Positions 1-9,125 of a DNA stretch of 64,000 nucleotides are shown in pieces. Source of the DNA: Spongiibacter thalassae (GTDB lineage Bacteria; Pseudomonadota; Gammaproteobacteria; Pseudomonadales; Spongiibacteraceae); the NCBI RefSeq assembly GCF_012272835.1, contig NZ_JAAWWK010000002.1, positions 897,451 through 961,450 of the forward strand. The letters run 5' to 3'. Below the pieces are notes generated by a model. That model was not told the DNA's origin and did not search any database. It saw only the letters and a list, made by a program, of their open reading frames with translations. Numbering within the stretch: position 1 is the first letter of the stretch; each line of letters begins with the position of its first letter. The position numbers were made by a program, and so were the translations under genes.

Positions 1-1
1 T

Positions 2-265
2 GATCCGGCGCTGCTGGACGAGCTTGCGCAGTTGGGGCCTCGCAGTCGCGATCGCTTCACCCGCAGTACTATTGAGGAGTTGATGGCGCTGGCTGGTCGA
101 GTGTATTCCGCTGAGCCTGCTGCAACCCATCAATCCGGACAGTCGACTGAGCTTATATATCGGGGCAATAAAATCAGCCGAACGAATGCGGAGGATACGC
201 CGGCACCGCCGCCGGAGCGTCGGGCGACGAAGCAGATGTATCGAGGGCAGGTGGTGTATAAGTAG
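2..265 (+). CDS. C-terminal fragment of an unrecognised protein
   Basis: The reading frame is open from base 2 to a TAG at 263-265, so only the last 87 residues of a longer gene are in the window. I do not recognise a family. The tail is hydrophilic and ends with two similar Tyr-Arg-Gly stretches (IYRGNKI and MYRGQVVYK) separated by a proline-rich linker. A strong hairpin lies 37 bases after the stop, which supports this being a true gene end. No function is proposed. Confidence 0.55.
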   Translation, partial: DPALLDELAQLGPRSRDRFTRSTIEELMALAGRVYSAEPAATHQSGQSTELIYRGNKISRTNAEDTPAPPPERRATKQMYRGQVVYK

Positions 266-302
266 GTCTGTTCGGGCCGTGTTCGCTGATACCAGGTATA
301 CC

Positions 303-341
303 AACCAAAATGGCCGGGACAATGTCCCGGCCATTTTGGTT
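303..341. terminator. bidirectional hairpin terminator
   Basis: A perfect 18-bp inverted repeat (303-320 with 324-341) has a three-base loop. The arms begin AACCAAAA and end TTTTGGTT, so each strand shows a short U-rich stretch after the GC-rich part of the stem. It lies between the stops of two convergent genes (265 and 375), where a shared terminator is expected. Confidence 0.8.
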
Positions 342-374
342 GTGGATGAGTGGTTTGGGTAATGAACCAGGCCC

Positions 375-2210
375 TTACAGCCCGGTAATGTCTCTGAGTG
401 CTTGTTCATACGCTTCAACGGGCAGCGATTCAGGTGCAGCGCTGGTGGCATCCATGATTGCCTGCTGTACGCGTGCATTAAAGCCGGCAATGGTTTCCTC
501 ACCGCTGAGTGGGGAAGGCGTGAGTAAGGGGGGCGCGCGGTGCAATGTGGCCTGTTCGTAGTCGTAGGCGATGCCAAGACCGGTGCCTTCATCAAATTGG
601 CGCACGAAGATTTCCATGCCCCTGGGGACGCCGACATCTTCATCAAAGCCGACCGGCACGACGATGGAACCCATTTGGGTGGAGGAACCGAAGTCGCAGG
701 TGCGTCCGCCGGTGGGGCCGGGGCTGAGTAGCAGGGCGTCCAGACGTACTTGCTCCCCGTTGTCGTCGACTACCGGCTCGCCGTTTTCGTCCACCAGGGC
801 GTCCATCGTCCGGGTAGTGTAATCCCGAACATCAACTATAGCTTGCAACTGTTCGTCGGTGGGCGCCAGGTTGGGATCGTCGGCGGCGACCAGGGCAAAC
901 AGGGCCGCGGTGCGCGGGCCAACACGCCCGGTTTCGACAATACCCTGAATATCGGTGCAGTTGGCTCGGCCGTGGGCGACGTTGTCGCGATCACCGCTGA
1001 GGTCTATTGCTGTGCTGCTGACACAGGCTCTCGGGCTGTTGCCGCCTTCGGCCTCGAAGGTGGTGAAGTACTCGTTCATATCGTAGTGCCGCGAGCCGCC
1101 GCCAGTGCTGGCAAAGTCGGGAAGGTAGACATCGTAGATGTTGGCGCCCATCGACCGCAGTTTTTCAACGGCGGCGTCGATCAAGGCCCCTTGGGAGCCG
1201 GTGCCCGCAGGGCTGGTGTTGCTGCCCAATTCCCGAATGACTCCGAGGTTTTTACCCGTCACGCCGTGAAGGTCGCGGTCCAGATACTGGGTGTAGGTCG
1301 TGGGGCGCAGCTCGGCGGGATACCAGAGGGTTTTCGGGTCGCGGGGGTCTACCCCGGACATGGCGTCGAGCATCAGTGCGGCGTCTTTTACCGTGCGGGT
1401 CATCGGTCCGCCGGTGTCCCGGGCATGGGTGAGGGGGAAGATGCCGTGCTGTGAAATCACCCCGAGACTGGGCCGAATACCGACCAGGCCGTTGACTGAG
1501 GAGGGGTGTCGAATCGATTGGCAGGTATCGCTGCCAGTGCCGCCGAGCGCGAAGTTCGCAGCGATGGATGCGCCGGTGCCCGATGAGGAGCCAGCGGGGC
1601 TTTCGGCGGTGTTATACGGGTTGCTCACCTGTATCGCTCGGTTGGAGAATCCCGTGGTAAAAAACGCGAACTCGTCCTGATTGGCTTTGCCAAGAATCAA
1701 CGCGCCAGCCTCCCGCAGCCCGGCTACAGAGTTTGCATCCACCCCGGCCTGGTGACCGAGCATACTGTACGACCCCTGGGTACTGGGGTAGTCAAAGGTG
1801 TCGTAGTTGTCTTTAAGTAATACCGGCATGCAGTGCAGATAACGCTCGCCAACACCGCCGTCGCGGGCATAGAGCGCGTCGAGGGCTTGTGCCTGGGCGA
1901 CGGCGAGGGGGTTGATGGCCAGCACGCCGCGTATTGGTAAACCGCCGCTTTGCTGGGGCGCGTCATTGTAGGTGTAGATGCGCTCGATATACATCGTCGT
2001 CAGGGTTTCGCAGGTTAATGGGCTGCCATCCTCCAGTACCAGTTCACCGCGAAAGGCCGCGTGAATCTGGTCTACAGTGGTTTCTTCAAGCACAAACAGC
2101 TCAGGGTCGGGGGTGGGGCTGGCAGGGCCGGGAGCGCTGCTGCCACCGCCGCAGCTGATTAAGGCTGCTGTGGCAAGCGCAAGCAGCGGGCGAGCGAAAA
2201 CGGGTGTCAT
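375..2210 (-). CDS. secreted/lipoprotein amidase-signature hydrolase
   Basis: This 611-aa protein belongs to the amidase signature family, which hydrolyses amide bonds with a Ser-cisSer-Lys triad. The start at 2210 is chosen because it follows a GAGGA ribosome site and gives a lipoprotein signal with lipobox LISC and Cys20, then a Gly/Ser/Pro linker. The triad elements are visible: Lys about 133 in LLKDN, the Ser-rich AGSSSGTG at about 206-213, and nucleophile Ser about 232 in DTCQSIR. The more common form of that last motif is DTGGSIR, so the CQ pair is a variation. An envelope location is inferred from the signal. No neighbour suggests a substrate. It ends at the shared terminator at 303-341. 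Confidence 0.85.
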   Translation of the reverse strand: MTPVFARPLLALATAALISCGGGSSAPGPASPTPDPELFVLEETTVDQIHAAFRGELVLEDGSPLTCETLTTMYIERIYTYNDAPQQSGGLPIRGVLAINPLAVAQAQALDALYARDGGVGERYLHCMPVLLKDNYDTFDYPSTQGSYSMLGHQAGVDANSVAGLREAGALILGKANQDEFAFFTTGFSNRAIQVSNPYNTAESPAGSSSGTGASIAANFALGGTGSDTCQSIRHPSSVNGLVGIRPSLGVISQHGIFPLTHARDTGGPMTRTVKDAALMLDAMSGVDPRDPKTLWYPAELRPTTYTQYLDRDLHGVTGKNLGVIRELGSNTSPAGTGSQGALIDAAVEKLRSMGANIYDVYLPDFASTGGGSRHYDMNEYFTTFEAEGGNSPRACVSSTAIDLSGDRDNVAHGRANCTDIQGIVETGRVGPRTAALFALVAADDPNLAPTDEQLQAIVDVRDYTTRTMDALVDENGEPVVDDNGEQVRLDALLLSPGPTGGRTCDFGSSTQMGSIVVPVGFDEDVGVPRGMEIFVRQFDEGTGLGIAYDYEQATLHRAPPLLTPSPLSGEETIAGFNARVQQAIMDATSAAPESLPVEAYEQALRDITGL

Positions 2211-2429
2211 AAGAATTTCCTCAAAACTGCTGGGAAGGTCATCCGTGGGGAAAGCTGCCAACATCAATGTAAGCAATGTTAACTATGCTTAAGCAATTGC
2301 TGTGCCATGGCGTTGATTGATCCGGAGTAAAAAGAAAAAGCCAAGCGGCAGGGCTGGGGGCGGGGATACGGCTATGAACTTGCCCACAGACTCCTTATCA
2401 TTACGGCTCAGCTTTACAGGAATGATGGA

Positions 2430-3077
2430 ATGATGAAGTGTGCAATGGTGCCGGTAACGGCCTACCAACAAAATTGCTCAGTGCTGGTGTGTGAGGAAAC
2501 GGGCAAGGCGGCGGTAGTAGACCCCGGCGGTGACATCGACCGCATTGAAGAAACCATTGAGAAGCTCGGCGGTAAACTGGAAGTCATCCTCCTTACCCAC
2601 GGCCATATGGACCACTGTGCGGCGGCCGATGTCATGCGTAAAAAGCACGGCGTGCAGATCATTGGCCCCCACAAGGCCGACGCGTTCTGGATCGACAAGC
2701 TTCCCGAGTGGTGCAAAATGACCGGCTTCCCCCATGCCGACCCGTTTACCCCAGACCGCTGGCTTGAGGAGGGCGACACGGTGTCCTTCGGTCAGCAGGA
2801 AATGAGCGTCAAGCATTGCCCGGGGCACACGCCGGGGCATGTGGTGTTTTTCCACGACCCCACGCGTCTGGCGATAGTGGGCGATGTGTTGTTCCAGGGT
2901 TCGATTGGCCGCACCGATTTTCCCATGGGCAACCATGAAGACCTGATTAATGCCATTCGAACCAAGCTTTGGCCGCTGGGTGACGATGTGCAGTTTATTC
3001 CCGGTCACGGCCCAACCTCGACCTTTGGCGAAGAGCGGCGCACCAACCCCTTTGTTGCTGACCACCGCTACGGATAA
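2430..3077 (+). CDS. metallo-beta-lactamase fold hydrolase (YcbL/glyoxalase II-like)
   Basis: This 215-aa protein has the metal-binding motif THGHMDH at residues 56-62, a second histidine in HCPGHTPGH (about 129-137), an Asp in VGDVLF (152), and a C-terminal PGHGP. Length and motifs fit the short glyoxalase II-like group typified by YcbL, which lacks the C-terminal substrate domain of classical glyoxalase II. The likely role is hydrolysis of a glutathione or other thioester, but the substrate cannot be read from sequence. Two adjacent ATG codons (2430, 2433) are possible starts. It ends only 5 bases before moaC, so the two are probably co-transcribed. Confidence 0.85.
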   Translation: MMKCAMVPVTAYQQNCSVLVCEETGKAAVVDPGGDIDRIEETIEKLGGKLEVILLTHGHMDHCAAADVMRKKHGVQIIGPHKADAFWIDKLPEWCKMTGFPHADPFTPDRWLEEGDTVSFGQQEMSVKHCPGHTPGHVVFFHDPTRLAIVGDVLFQGSIGRTDFPMGNHEDLINAIRTKLWPLGDDVQFIPGHGPTSTFGEERRTNPFVADHRYG

Positions 3078-3082
3078 TCCCC

Positions 3083-3568
3083 ATGGCCGAGAAAAGTTTT
3101 ACCCACTTCGACGCCAGCGGCAATGCCAATATGGTGGATGTGACCGATAAGGCCGAAACCTTTCGCGAGGCGGTGGCGGCGGGTTCGGTGATAATGGAAG
3201 CAGACACCCTGGCGATGATCGCTCAGGGGGATCACAAGAAAGGTGACGTGCTGGCGGTTGCCCGTATAGCGGGTATTCAGGCCGCCAAAAAATGTTCCGA
3301 CCTGATTCCCCTGTGCCACCCGCTGATGCTGACTTCGGTGAAACTGGAGTTTGATATCGACCGGGACAATAACGCGGTGCATATTCGCGCCCGCTGCAAA
3401 CTGTCCGGGCAAACCGGTGTTGAAATGGAAGCCCTTACGGCGGTGTCGGTGGCGGCGTTGACTATTTACGATATGTGCAAGGCGGTGGATAAAGGCATGA
3501 CGGTCAACAATGTGCGGCTGGTGAGCAAGTCCGGCGGTCGCTCCGGCGAGTGGAGTGCCGCGTCGTGA
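3083..3568 (+). CDS. moaC: cyclic pyranopterin monophosphate synthase MoaC
   Basis: At 161 aa this is full-length MoaC, which works with MoaA to turn GTP into cyclic pyranopterin monophosphate, the first step of molybdenum cofactor synthesis. The conserved stretch [13 protein letters not shown] and the later [18 protein letters not shown] are both clear. The stop TGA overlaps the GTG start of moaD by four bases, a sign of translational coupling. moaA and moaB are not in the window and must be elsewhere. Confidence 0.95.
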   Translation: MAEKSFTHFDASGNANMVDVTDKAETFREAVAAGSVIMEADTLAMIAQGDHKKGDVLAVARIAGIQAAKKCSDLIPLCHPLMLTSVKLEFDIDRDNNAVHIRARCKLSGQTGVEMEALTAVSVAALTIYDMCKAVDKGMTVNNVRLVSKSGGRSGEWSAAS

Positions 3569-3810
3569 TTACGGTGCTGTTCTTTGCCCGCCTGCGCGAA
3601 GCCCTGGATTGTCGTGAGTTGCGCCTGGATTATGCCGGAGATGTTGCCGGCTTGCGCGGTGAACTGGCCCGGCAAAAGGGGGAAGTCTGGGGCGAGATTC
3701 TCGGCGATGACAATATCATCTGTGCCATCAATCAGGCGGTGGCAACAGACAGTGCAGTGGTGAAAGCGGGGGACGAAGTTGCCTTTTTTCCGCCCGTTAC
3801 CGGTGGTTGA
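3565..3810 (+). CDS. moaD: molybdopterin synthase sulfur-carrier subunit MoaD
   Basis: This 81-aa ubiquitin-fold protein ends in the diagnostic Gly-Gly (FFPPVTGG). The C-terminal glycine is adenylated and thiocarboxylated, then donates sulfur inside molybdopterin synthase. I place the start at GTG 3565, inside the moaC stop (GTGA overlap). A further upstream GTG at 3550 would add five residues that MoaD proteins do not normally have. One base separates its stop from moaE, its structural partner. Confidence 0.93.
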   Translation: MITVLFFARLREALDCRELRLDYAGDVAGLRGELARQKGEVWGEILGDDNIICAINQAVATDSAVVKAGDEVAFFPPVTGG

Positions 3811-3811
3811 T

Positions 3812-4282
3812 ATGCAAATCTCGGTGCGCGTTCAACACGAAGACTTTAATGTGGCCGATGAAAGCCGACGGCTGAGCAGTACCGCCAGTGGGGCGATAGT
3901 GCAATTTATCGGTGTGATGCGTGAGCGCAACGACGGTGATCAGGTTGCGCTGATGGAACTGGAACACTACCCGGGTATGACCGAAAGCAGTATTCGCCGG
4001 ATTATCGACACGGCGGGACAGCGCTGGACTCTGCAGGGGGTAACCGTAATACACCGGGTGGGTGAAATACGACCGGGTGAGCAGATTGTGCTGGTCGCGG
4101 TGGCGGCGGCACATCGGGGCGAGGCCTTCGCCGCCTGTGAGTTTGTTATGGACTACCTTAAATGTGAGGCGCCGTTCTGGAAAAAGGAGCGCCTGGCCGA
4201 CGGCAGTAGTCGGTGGGTGGATAGTCGCGAAAGCGATACCCAAGCACGACAGCGCTGGAGCCAGCCTGAGCCGAATGGATGA
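3812..4282 (+). CDS. moaE: molybdopterin synthase catalytic subunit MoaE
   Basis: This 156-aa protein is the catalytic subunit of molybdopterin synthase, which forms the dithiolene on cyclic pyranopterin monophosphate using MoaD thiocarboxylate. The conserved APFWKKE with its catalytic-region lysines and the RVGEIRPGE stretch are present. The ATG at 3812 is preferred to an in-frame upstream ATG at 3779, because that one lies inside moaD and would add 11 non-conserved residues. It is the last gene of the moaCDE unit. Confidence 0.95.
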   Translation: MQISVRVQHEDFNVADESRRLSSTASGAIVQFIGVMRERNDGDQVALMELEHYPGMTESSIRRIIDTAGQRWTLQGVTVIHRVGEIRPGEQIVLVAVAAAHRGEAFAACEFVMDYLKCEAPFWKKERLADGSSRWVDSRESDTQARQRWSQPEPNG

Positions 4283-4313
4283 GTAGCAAAGCCATTCGGG
4301 TAGGGCAATACAC

Positions 4314-4321
4314 GGTATAAT
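4314..4321 (+). promoter_or_regulatory. candidate -10 box for the flavin reductase gene
   Basis: GGTATAAT at 4314-4321 holds a perfect TATAAT (4316-4321), 74 bases before the next start, in the gap after moaE. No good -35 hexamer is seen at the usual spacing. The surrounding GGTATAATGAC resembles the boxes upstream of icd and crcB in this window. Confidence 0.4.
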
Positions 4322-4395
4322 GACGTCCTCTTTGCGCCGACAAATGTACTGGCTGAGACAACAATTAAAAACTTAATTAGAAAAACAGGATAATT

Positions 4396-4872
4396 ATGAG
4401 CGTTGACCCCCTTAAATTTCGCAATGCCCTGGGCCAGTTCACCACCGGCGTGTGTGTTGTTACAGCCAATCCCAAAGGTTACGAGCCCTTCGGTATGACG
4501 GTGAATTCCTTCGCCTCGGTGTCGCTGGACCCGGCGCTGGTATTGTGGAGTTTGCGCAATGACTCGGAGTGTTACGCGGCCTTTGAGGCGGCCAAGGGGT
4601 TTGCGATAAATGTATTGAGTCTCGACCAGGCGGCCTTGTCTAACCGCTATTCGCAGAAAGATGACCACAACCTGGACTCGGCCCACTACCGCATCGGTAA
4701 AAGTGGATTGCCGATTCTGCGCGGTGTGTTGACCAGTTTTGAATGTGATATCTGGCAGCGGTATGACGGTGGCGATCACTTGATTCTTGTCGGCAAGGTC
4801 TCTGAAATGAACGTCAGTCCAACCGGTGAGCCCTTGGTGTTTCACAGCGGTCGCTACCGCGAACTGCGCTGA
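4396..4872 (+). CDS. flavin reductase-like FMN-binding protein
   Basis: This 158-aa protein belongs to the short flavin reductase family. Members bind FMN or FAD and usually supply reduced flavin to a partner monooxygenase. The typical N-terminal pattern FRNALGQFTTGVCVVTA, then GMTVNSFASVSLDPALVLW, is clear, as is HSGRYREL at the C-terminus. No oxygenase component lies next to it, so its partner and substrate are unknown. It may act alone as a general NAD(P)H:flavin oxidoreductase. Confidence 0.87.
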   Translation: MSVDPLKFRNALGQFTTGVCVVTANPKGYEPFGMTVNSFASVSLDPALVLWSLRNDSECYAAFEAAKGFAINVLSLDQAALSNRYSQKDDHNLDSAHYRIGKSGLPILRGVLTSFECDIWQRYDGGDHLILVGKVSEMNVSPTGEPLVFHSGRYRELR

Positions 4873-4916
4873 GCCGACGCCATCGTCCACCTGCCATGCC
4901 ACGACCAGGGTAGCAA

Positions 4917-5513
4917 ATGAAGTACTGTAGTGATTGCGGTAACACAGTGATTTCCACCGTTCCCGAAGGCGATGACCGCCTTCGGTTTGTGTGTAGCGCC
5001 TGTGACACTATCCATTACCAAAACCCACGGGTTGTCGTGGGCTGTTTGCCGGTGGCCGGAGATCAGGTGCTGCTCTGTCGTCGGGCGATTGAACCCCGTT
5101 ACGGTTACTGGACGATACCGGCGGGGTTTATGGAAAACGGCGAATCAATGATGGAGGGCGCGCTTCGGGAAACCCGCGAGGAAGCCGCCGCCAAGGTTCG
5201 CAATGTAGAGCTGTATCGCCTGTTTGATATTCCTCATATCAATCAGGTGTATGTCTTTTATCGCGGCGACTTGGACGGCGAGTTCGGCATCGGCCCAGAG
5301 AGTCTGGAGAGCCGCCTGTTCCGCGAGGATGAAATTCCCTGGAGCGAGCTGTCCTTTCCGGTGGTCACCGACGTGCTTACCGACTATTTCAGCGACCGTC
5401 GTGAAGATCACTATCCTGTTCGCTGTTCTCAGCCAAGCCCGTTATGGGCTGAGCAGGTGGGGTGGAAAAACAAAAACCGAGAGCCGGACGAAGACGCTGG
5501 GGATACCCACTGA
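4917..5513 (+). CDS. zinc-ribbon NUDIX hydrolase
   Basis: This 198-aa protein starts with a zinc ribbon (Cys4, Cys7, Cys26, Cys29) followed by a NUDIX fold. The NUDIX box spans about residues 70-91 with GFMENGES and RETREEAA in the expected places. Such proteins cleave nucleoside diphosphate-linked substrates. The zinc ribbon recalls NudC-type enzymes, but the chain is shorter than NudC (about 260 aa), so an NADH or FAD pyrophosphatase role is only a guess. The last 25 residues are charged and not conserved-looking. Confidence 0.85.
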   Translation: MKYCSDCGNTVISTVPEGDDRLRFVCSACDTIHYQNPRVVVGCLPVAGDQVLLCRRAIEPRYGYWTIPAGFMENGESMMEGALRETREEAAAKVRNVELYRLFDIPHINQVYVFYRGDLDGEFGIGPESLESRLFREDEIPWSELSFPVVTDVLTDYFSDRREDHYPVRCSQPSPLWAEQVGWKNKNREPDEDAGDTH

Positions 5514-5639
5514 ATCTCCCGCTGCCGACATAACGCATTTTCGCTTGCTACCTTTGCGCTGGGCTGCGCTATTATTATTGTGACTGCTTCGCCGTGTTCG
5601 TCGCGCCGGGGCTGAACTGACAATAATATCGAGGTGACT

Positions 5640-6545
5640 ATGCAGTGCCCTTATTACATCGTTGATGTGTTTACCCGCCGGCCCTTTAATGGTGCGCAAA
5701 TCAGTGTATTCCCCCAGTCCGATGGTTTGAGCGACGAGCAAATGCAACGGCTTGCTCGGGAAACCAATCACAGTGAAACCGTTTTCGTCTCAGGTTCCTC
5801 AGCCCAGCGCTCAACACTGCGGGTGTTTTCCCCAAAGGGTGAAAAGGGGATTGGCAGTCACACCACTGTGGCAGCGGCCTATGCCCTGGCCTGTGGTGGA
5901 GTGTTGAAGTTCGACAGCGACGAATGCACCACCCATTTTGAACAGGCCGAGCAAGGCCTGGAGGTATTTCTGCATCGAGAGGGCGAGCAGATTCAAACTC
6001 AGCTGTCCCGTTCGGTGCAGCCACAGATTGACCGCTATGTGCCCGACCACAACGAGCTTCAGCGTATTCTCGGCCTCGGCGACAGGGATATTGAACAGTT
6101 TAAATCCCAAACCTTGTTGGTAAACTGCGAGTCGCCCCACCTGATTGTGCCATTGCGCTCAATGGAGGCGGTGTACCGCGCCCGCTACAATGCCGAAGCC
6201 TGGGCCCAGAGCAGTTCCTCGTCGGTACCGGTCAATGACATTCTGGTATATTGCCGGGAAACCGAAGACCCCCAGGCGGATTTTCACCTGCGTCTGTTGG
6301 GCAGCGATATTTCCCGGCATGACGACCCGCCGGTTGGCGCGGCGGTGCCGGCCTTTGTTGCCTATCTTTGCGAGGTGCAAAAACTCCCCGACGGCAAGCA
6401 CACCTTGTGGGTTGAGCGTGGGCTCAGTACCCAGCGCCAGAGCTTGTTGAAAGTTGAATTTGTACGCAAGGGCTCGGCGCCGCTGTATTTGCGCGTGGGC
6501 GGTGATGCTGTGTTGGTCGGACAGGGCAGCATGCTCGCGCCGTAA
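5640..6545 (+). CDS. PhzF-family isomerase-like protein
   Basis: This 301-aa protein has the PhzF/diaminopimelate-epimerase-like fold signature: it starts YYIVDVFTRRPFNGAQISVF, has NHSETVF in the first domain, and GSHTTVAAAYAL further on. PhzF itself isomerises a phenazine precursor, but most family members outside phenazine clusters have no known substrate, and no other phenazine gene is here. ATG 5640 is chosen over the in-frame GTG at 5634, because a GAGG ribosome site at 5631-5634 is correctly spaced only for the ATG. Confidence 0.82.
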   Translation: MQCPYYIVDVFTRRPFNGAQISVFPQSDGLSDEQMQRLARETNHSETVFVSGSSAQRSTLRVFSPKGEKGIGSHTTVAAAYALACGGVLKFDSDECTTHFEQAEQGLEVFLHREGEQIQTQLSRSVQPQIDRYVPDHNELQRILGLGDRDIEQFKSQTLLVNCESPHLIVPLRSMEAVYRARYNAEAWAQSSSSSVPVNDILVYCRETEDPQADFHLRLLGSDISRHDDPPVGAAVPAFVAYLCEVQKLPDGKHTLWVERGLSTQRQSLLKVEFVRKGSAPLYLRVGGDAVLVGQGSMLAP

Positions 6546-6603
6546 GTGACATTGCACCCACCCTTGTGTAGAGTCCGCGCAGGACAGGAGTGAAGCGGAG
6601 TCT

Positions 6604-8061
6604 ATGGAAGCAGTACATCTAATGAGCGGCATGGCCGCTCTCCTTGTTTTTGGCATTGGCGCCATTATTGGTTGGCTGCTTTACCGCAAGGGCAGTCAGC
6701 GGGTCCAGGCCGAAATCCTTGAACAACAGCAGGAGCAGGCCGCTGTGCAGGCGCAGTTGCGTGCTGAGATGGCGCAACTTCAAGCGCGCAGTGCTCAGCT
6801 TGAACAGCGCGCCGCCGAAGCTGAACAGCAGCGCGCCGTTGCCGAAGCCCGACTCAGCGAGCGCGACACGGCGCTGACCCAGCTGCGCGAAACCCACCAA
6901 CAGATTGCGGCGGAGCACGCTGCGCTCAGCGCAAAGCTAGCGGCCAGAGAGCGCGACTATATCAACCTGCAAACCAGCACCGCCGAGCAAATAGCCATGC
7001 TAAAGGATGCAAAGGAGCAGCTAAGCGGGCAGTTCGAGCAATTGGCCAACCGAATTTTCGACGAGAAAAATCGCCAGTTTCAACTTGTCAGCCAGACCAA
7101 ACTCGACCTTAGCCTGAAACCCTTCCGCGACCAGCTGCAGGATTTTCGCAGCCGCGTTGATCATATATACGCAGAAGATGCCAAGGAGCGGGGCGCGCTC
7201 AAGGCCCAGCTGGACAGTTTGCAGGAATTGAATCGGCATATCAGTGTCGAGGCGAAGAATCTCACCCGCGCGTTGAAGGGCGACAACAAGGCCCAGGGCA
7301 ACTGGGGCGAAGTGATTCTGGAGCGGGTGCTGGAAGAATCGGGTTTGCGCAAAGGCCACGAGTATTTCAGTCAGCAGAGTTTCACCGATGAGGACGGCCG
7401 CCGCCGTCAGCCGGATGTGATTGTGCGCCTGCCCGACAATAAAGATATTGTGATTGACGCCAAAGTCTCGCTACTGGCCTATGAGCGCTACTGTAGTGCC
7501 GAGGAGGAGGGCGAGCGCCAGCTGGCCCTGCGCGAGCATATCCAGTCGGTCAAGCAGCATATCGCCGGTTTGAGCACCAAGGCTTACCAGCATATTGAAG
7601 AGCTGCGCAGCCTCGATTTTGTGTTTATTTTTATTCCCATCGAAGCCGCCTTTATGGCGGCCTTTGAGCACGATGCCGAGTTGTTCCGCCAGGCCTATGA
7701 GCAGAACATTATTGTGGTTGGGCCGACAACGCTGCTCGCGACCCTGCGCACTGTGCAGAGTATCTGGCGCTATGAGCGACAGAACCTGAACGCAGAGAAA
7801 ATCGCCCGGGAAGCCGGGGGACTCTACGATCAGTTTGTTCTGGTGTTGAATGCACTGGAAGAGGTGGGAAAACACCTGAAGCGCACCGAGGTCAGCTACG
7901 ATAAAACCCTGGACCGCTTGCAGCGCGGACGCGGCAATCTGGTCGGGCGCATCAGCAAGCTGGAATCCCTCGGTGCCAAGGTAAAGAAGAAAATCCCCGC
8001 CGCCTACAGCGACAGCGATGATTCCGACGCATTGCCATCGCCGAAGGACGAGGATGAATAG
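6604..8061 (+). CDS. rmuC: DNA recombination protein RmuC
   Basis: This 485-aa protein has the RmuC layout: one N-terminal membrane segment (about residues 7-25), a long Gln/Ala/Glu-rich coiled coil (about 35-150), then the nuclease-like RmuC domain with NWGEVILERVLEESGL, RRRQPDVIV and VIDAKVSL. The Asp/Ala/Lys of that last motif matches PD-(D/E)XK-type nucleases. RmuC limits inversions at short inverted repeats in E. coli. A GGAG ribosome site sits three bases before the ATG. Confidence 0.93.
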   Translation: MEAVHLMSGMAALLVFGIGAIIGWLLYRKGSQRVQAEILEQQQEQAAVQAQLRAEMAQLQARSAQLEQRAAEAEQQRAVAEARLSERDTALTQLRETHQQIAAEHAALSAKLAARERDYINLQTSTAEQIAMLKDAKEQLSGQFEQLANRIFDEKNRQFQLVSQTKLDLSLKPFRDQLQDFRSRVDHIYAEDAKERGALKAQLDSLQELNRHISVEAKNLTRALKGDNKAQGNWGEVILERVLEESGLRKGHEYFSQQSFTDEDGRRRQPDVIVRLPDNKDIVIDAKVSLLAYERYCSAEEEGERQLALREHIQSVKQHIAGLSTKAYQHIEELRSLDFVFIFIPIEAAFMAAFEHDAELFRQAYEQNIIVVGPTTLLATLRTVQSIWRYERQNLNAEKIAREAGGLYDQFVLVLNALEEVGKHLKRTEVSYDKTLDRLQRGRGNLVGRISKLESLGAKVKKKIPAAYSDSDDSDALPSPKDEDE

Positions 8062-8098
8062 CCGTACATATCAATACAGCATAAAGTGAGGAAGAGAC

Positions 8099-8593
8099 AT
8101 GGCACACCCCAAAATTGGCAATATGGCCCCGGCGTTTACCCTTTCGGATCAGGACGGTAATCCGGTCAGCCTTAAGGACTTCAAGGGTGAAAAAAATGTT
8201 GTGCTGTTTTTTTACCCCAAGGCAAAAACGCCGGGGTGCAGCGTGCAGGCCTGTGGCATGCGCGACATCAAAGCCGAACTGGAAAAGCGCGACACGGTGA
8301 TTCTGGGTATCAGTCCAGACCCGGTGGCCAAGCTGAAAAAATTTGAAGAAAACCCGAAAAAGGAAGAAGCGCCACTGAATTTCACCCTGCTGTCCGACGA
8401 AGGCCATGTCATCGCCGATAAATACGGTGTGTGGGGGCCGAAGAAATTTATGGGTCGGGAGTTCGACGGTTTGATTCGAACGTCTTTTATCATCGGCAAA
8501 GACGGTCGTTTGCTGGAGATTCTCACCAAGTTTAAAACCAGTACCCACCATGACACGGTGTTGGAAACACTGTCAGACCTTGGCATTGGCTAG
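8099..8593 (+). CDS. bcp: thioredoxin-dependent peroxiredoxin (Bcp/PrxQ)
   Basis: This 164-aa protein is an atypical two-cysteine peroxiredoxin that reduces hydrogen and organic peroxides at the expense of thioredoxin. The motif TPGCSVQACGMRD holds the peroxidatic Cys47 and the resolving Cys52 five residues later, the arrangement of Bcp. The remaining pattern, with LSDEGHVIADKYGVWG and RTSFIIGKDG, is also family-typical. It starts 37 bases after rmuC. Confidence 0.93.
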   Translation: MAHPKIGNMAPAFTLSDQDGNPVSLKDFKGEKNVVLFFYPKAKTPGCSVQACGMRDIKAELEKRDTVILGISPDPVAKLKKFEENPKKEEAPLNFTLLSDEGHVIADKYGVWGPKKFMGREFDGLIRTSFIIGKDGRLLEILTKFKTSTHHDTVLETLSDLGIG

Positions 8594-8663
8594 CGGCAAT
8601 TACGCATAGTCTGCGCCCTTATGTTTTGCTAAAAACAAGGTTTAAAAACCGAGGGCGTTGCGA

Positions 8664-9104
8664 ATGACATCTACAGTGCATGGTGATTTTTCTCTGCATG
8701 CCGAAGACAATATGCTGATTGCGACGCTGCGCGGGGCATGGAATCTGGAGGGGGCATTAACCTACTTCTCGGAACTTGAAGGGCTGGTGCAGTCGTTTGA
8801 TGGACAGCCCTGGTGCAGAATAGTCAGTTATGAAGACTACGATTTGCACACACCGGAAGTTACCGCCGCCCTGCCGCGCTTGGCCTTGTGGTGCCAGGAA
8901 CACGGTTGTGTGCAGCAGCTTTATGTGGGCTGCAATCTGGTCGATAGAGAAGCTCTGGAGTTTTCCTATCGCGATTCCGGTATGGGCTATGTTACCTGCG
9001 ATACCCTTGAACAAGCCCAAACCCTGTGCCGCGCGTGGTTGCGCAACGAAAAGCCACCGGCCAATGTTGAGTTTCGCTACGGCGGCGATCTGAAAGCGGT
9101 GTAG
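8664..9104 (+). CDS. hypothetical protein, small single-domain
   Basis: This is a 146-aa soluble protein with no signal peptide or membrane segment. I prefer ATG 8664 to a TTG at 8658. The alternating pattern (strand LIATLRGAW, helix EGALTYFSELEGLVQ, strand WCRIVSYEDY, helix EVTAALPRLALWCQEHG) is reminiscent of a STAS or SpoIIAA-like fold, but I cannot name a family with confidence. It is convergent with the YkvA-family gene, whose stop is 22 bases away. Confidence 0.7.
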   Translation: MTSTVHGDFSLHAEDNMLIATLRGAWNLEGALTYFSELEGLVQSFDGQPWCRIVSYEDYDLHTPEVTAALPRLALWCQEHGCVQQLYVGCNLVDREALEFSYRDSGMGYVTCDTLEQAQTLCRAWLRNEKPPANVEFRYGGDLKAV

Positions 9105-9125
9105 TCCCGAGGGCTGATGCAGGCC

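Noticed and set aside
750-1454. 234-codon frame antisense to the amidase gene
   Set aside because: The amidase motifs on the minus strand are conclusive; this frame is a shadow.
5640-6545. Phenazine biosynthesis gene
   Set aside because: PhzF-like proteins are widespread; no other phz gene is near, so phenazine production is not supported.
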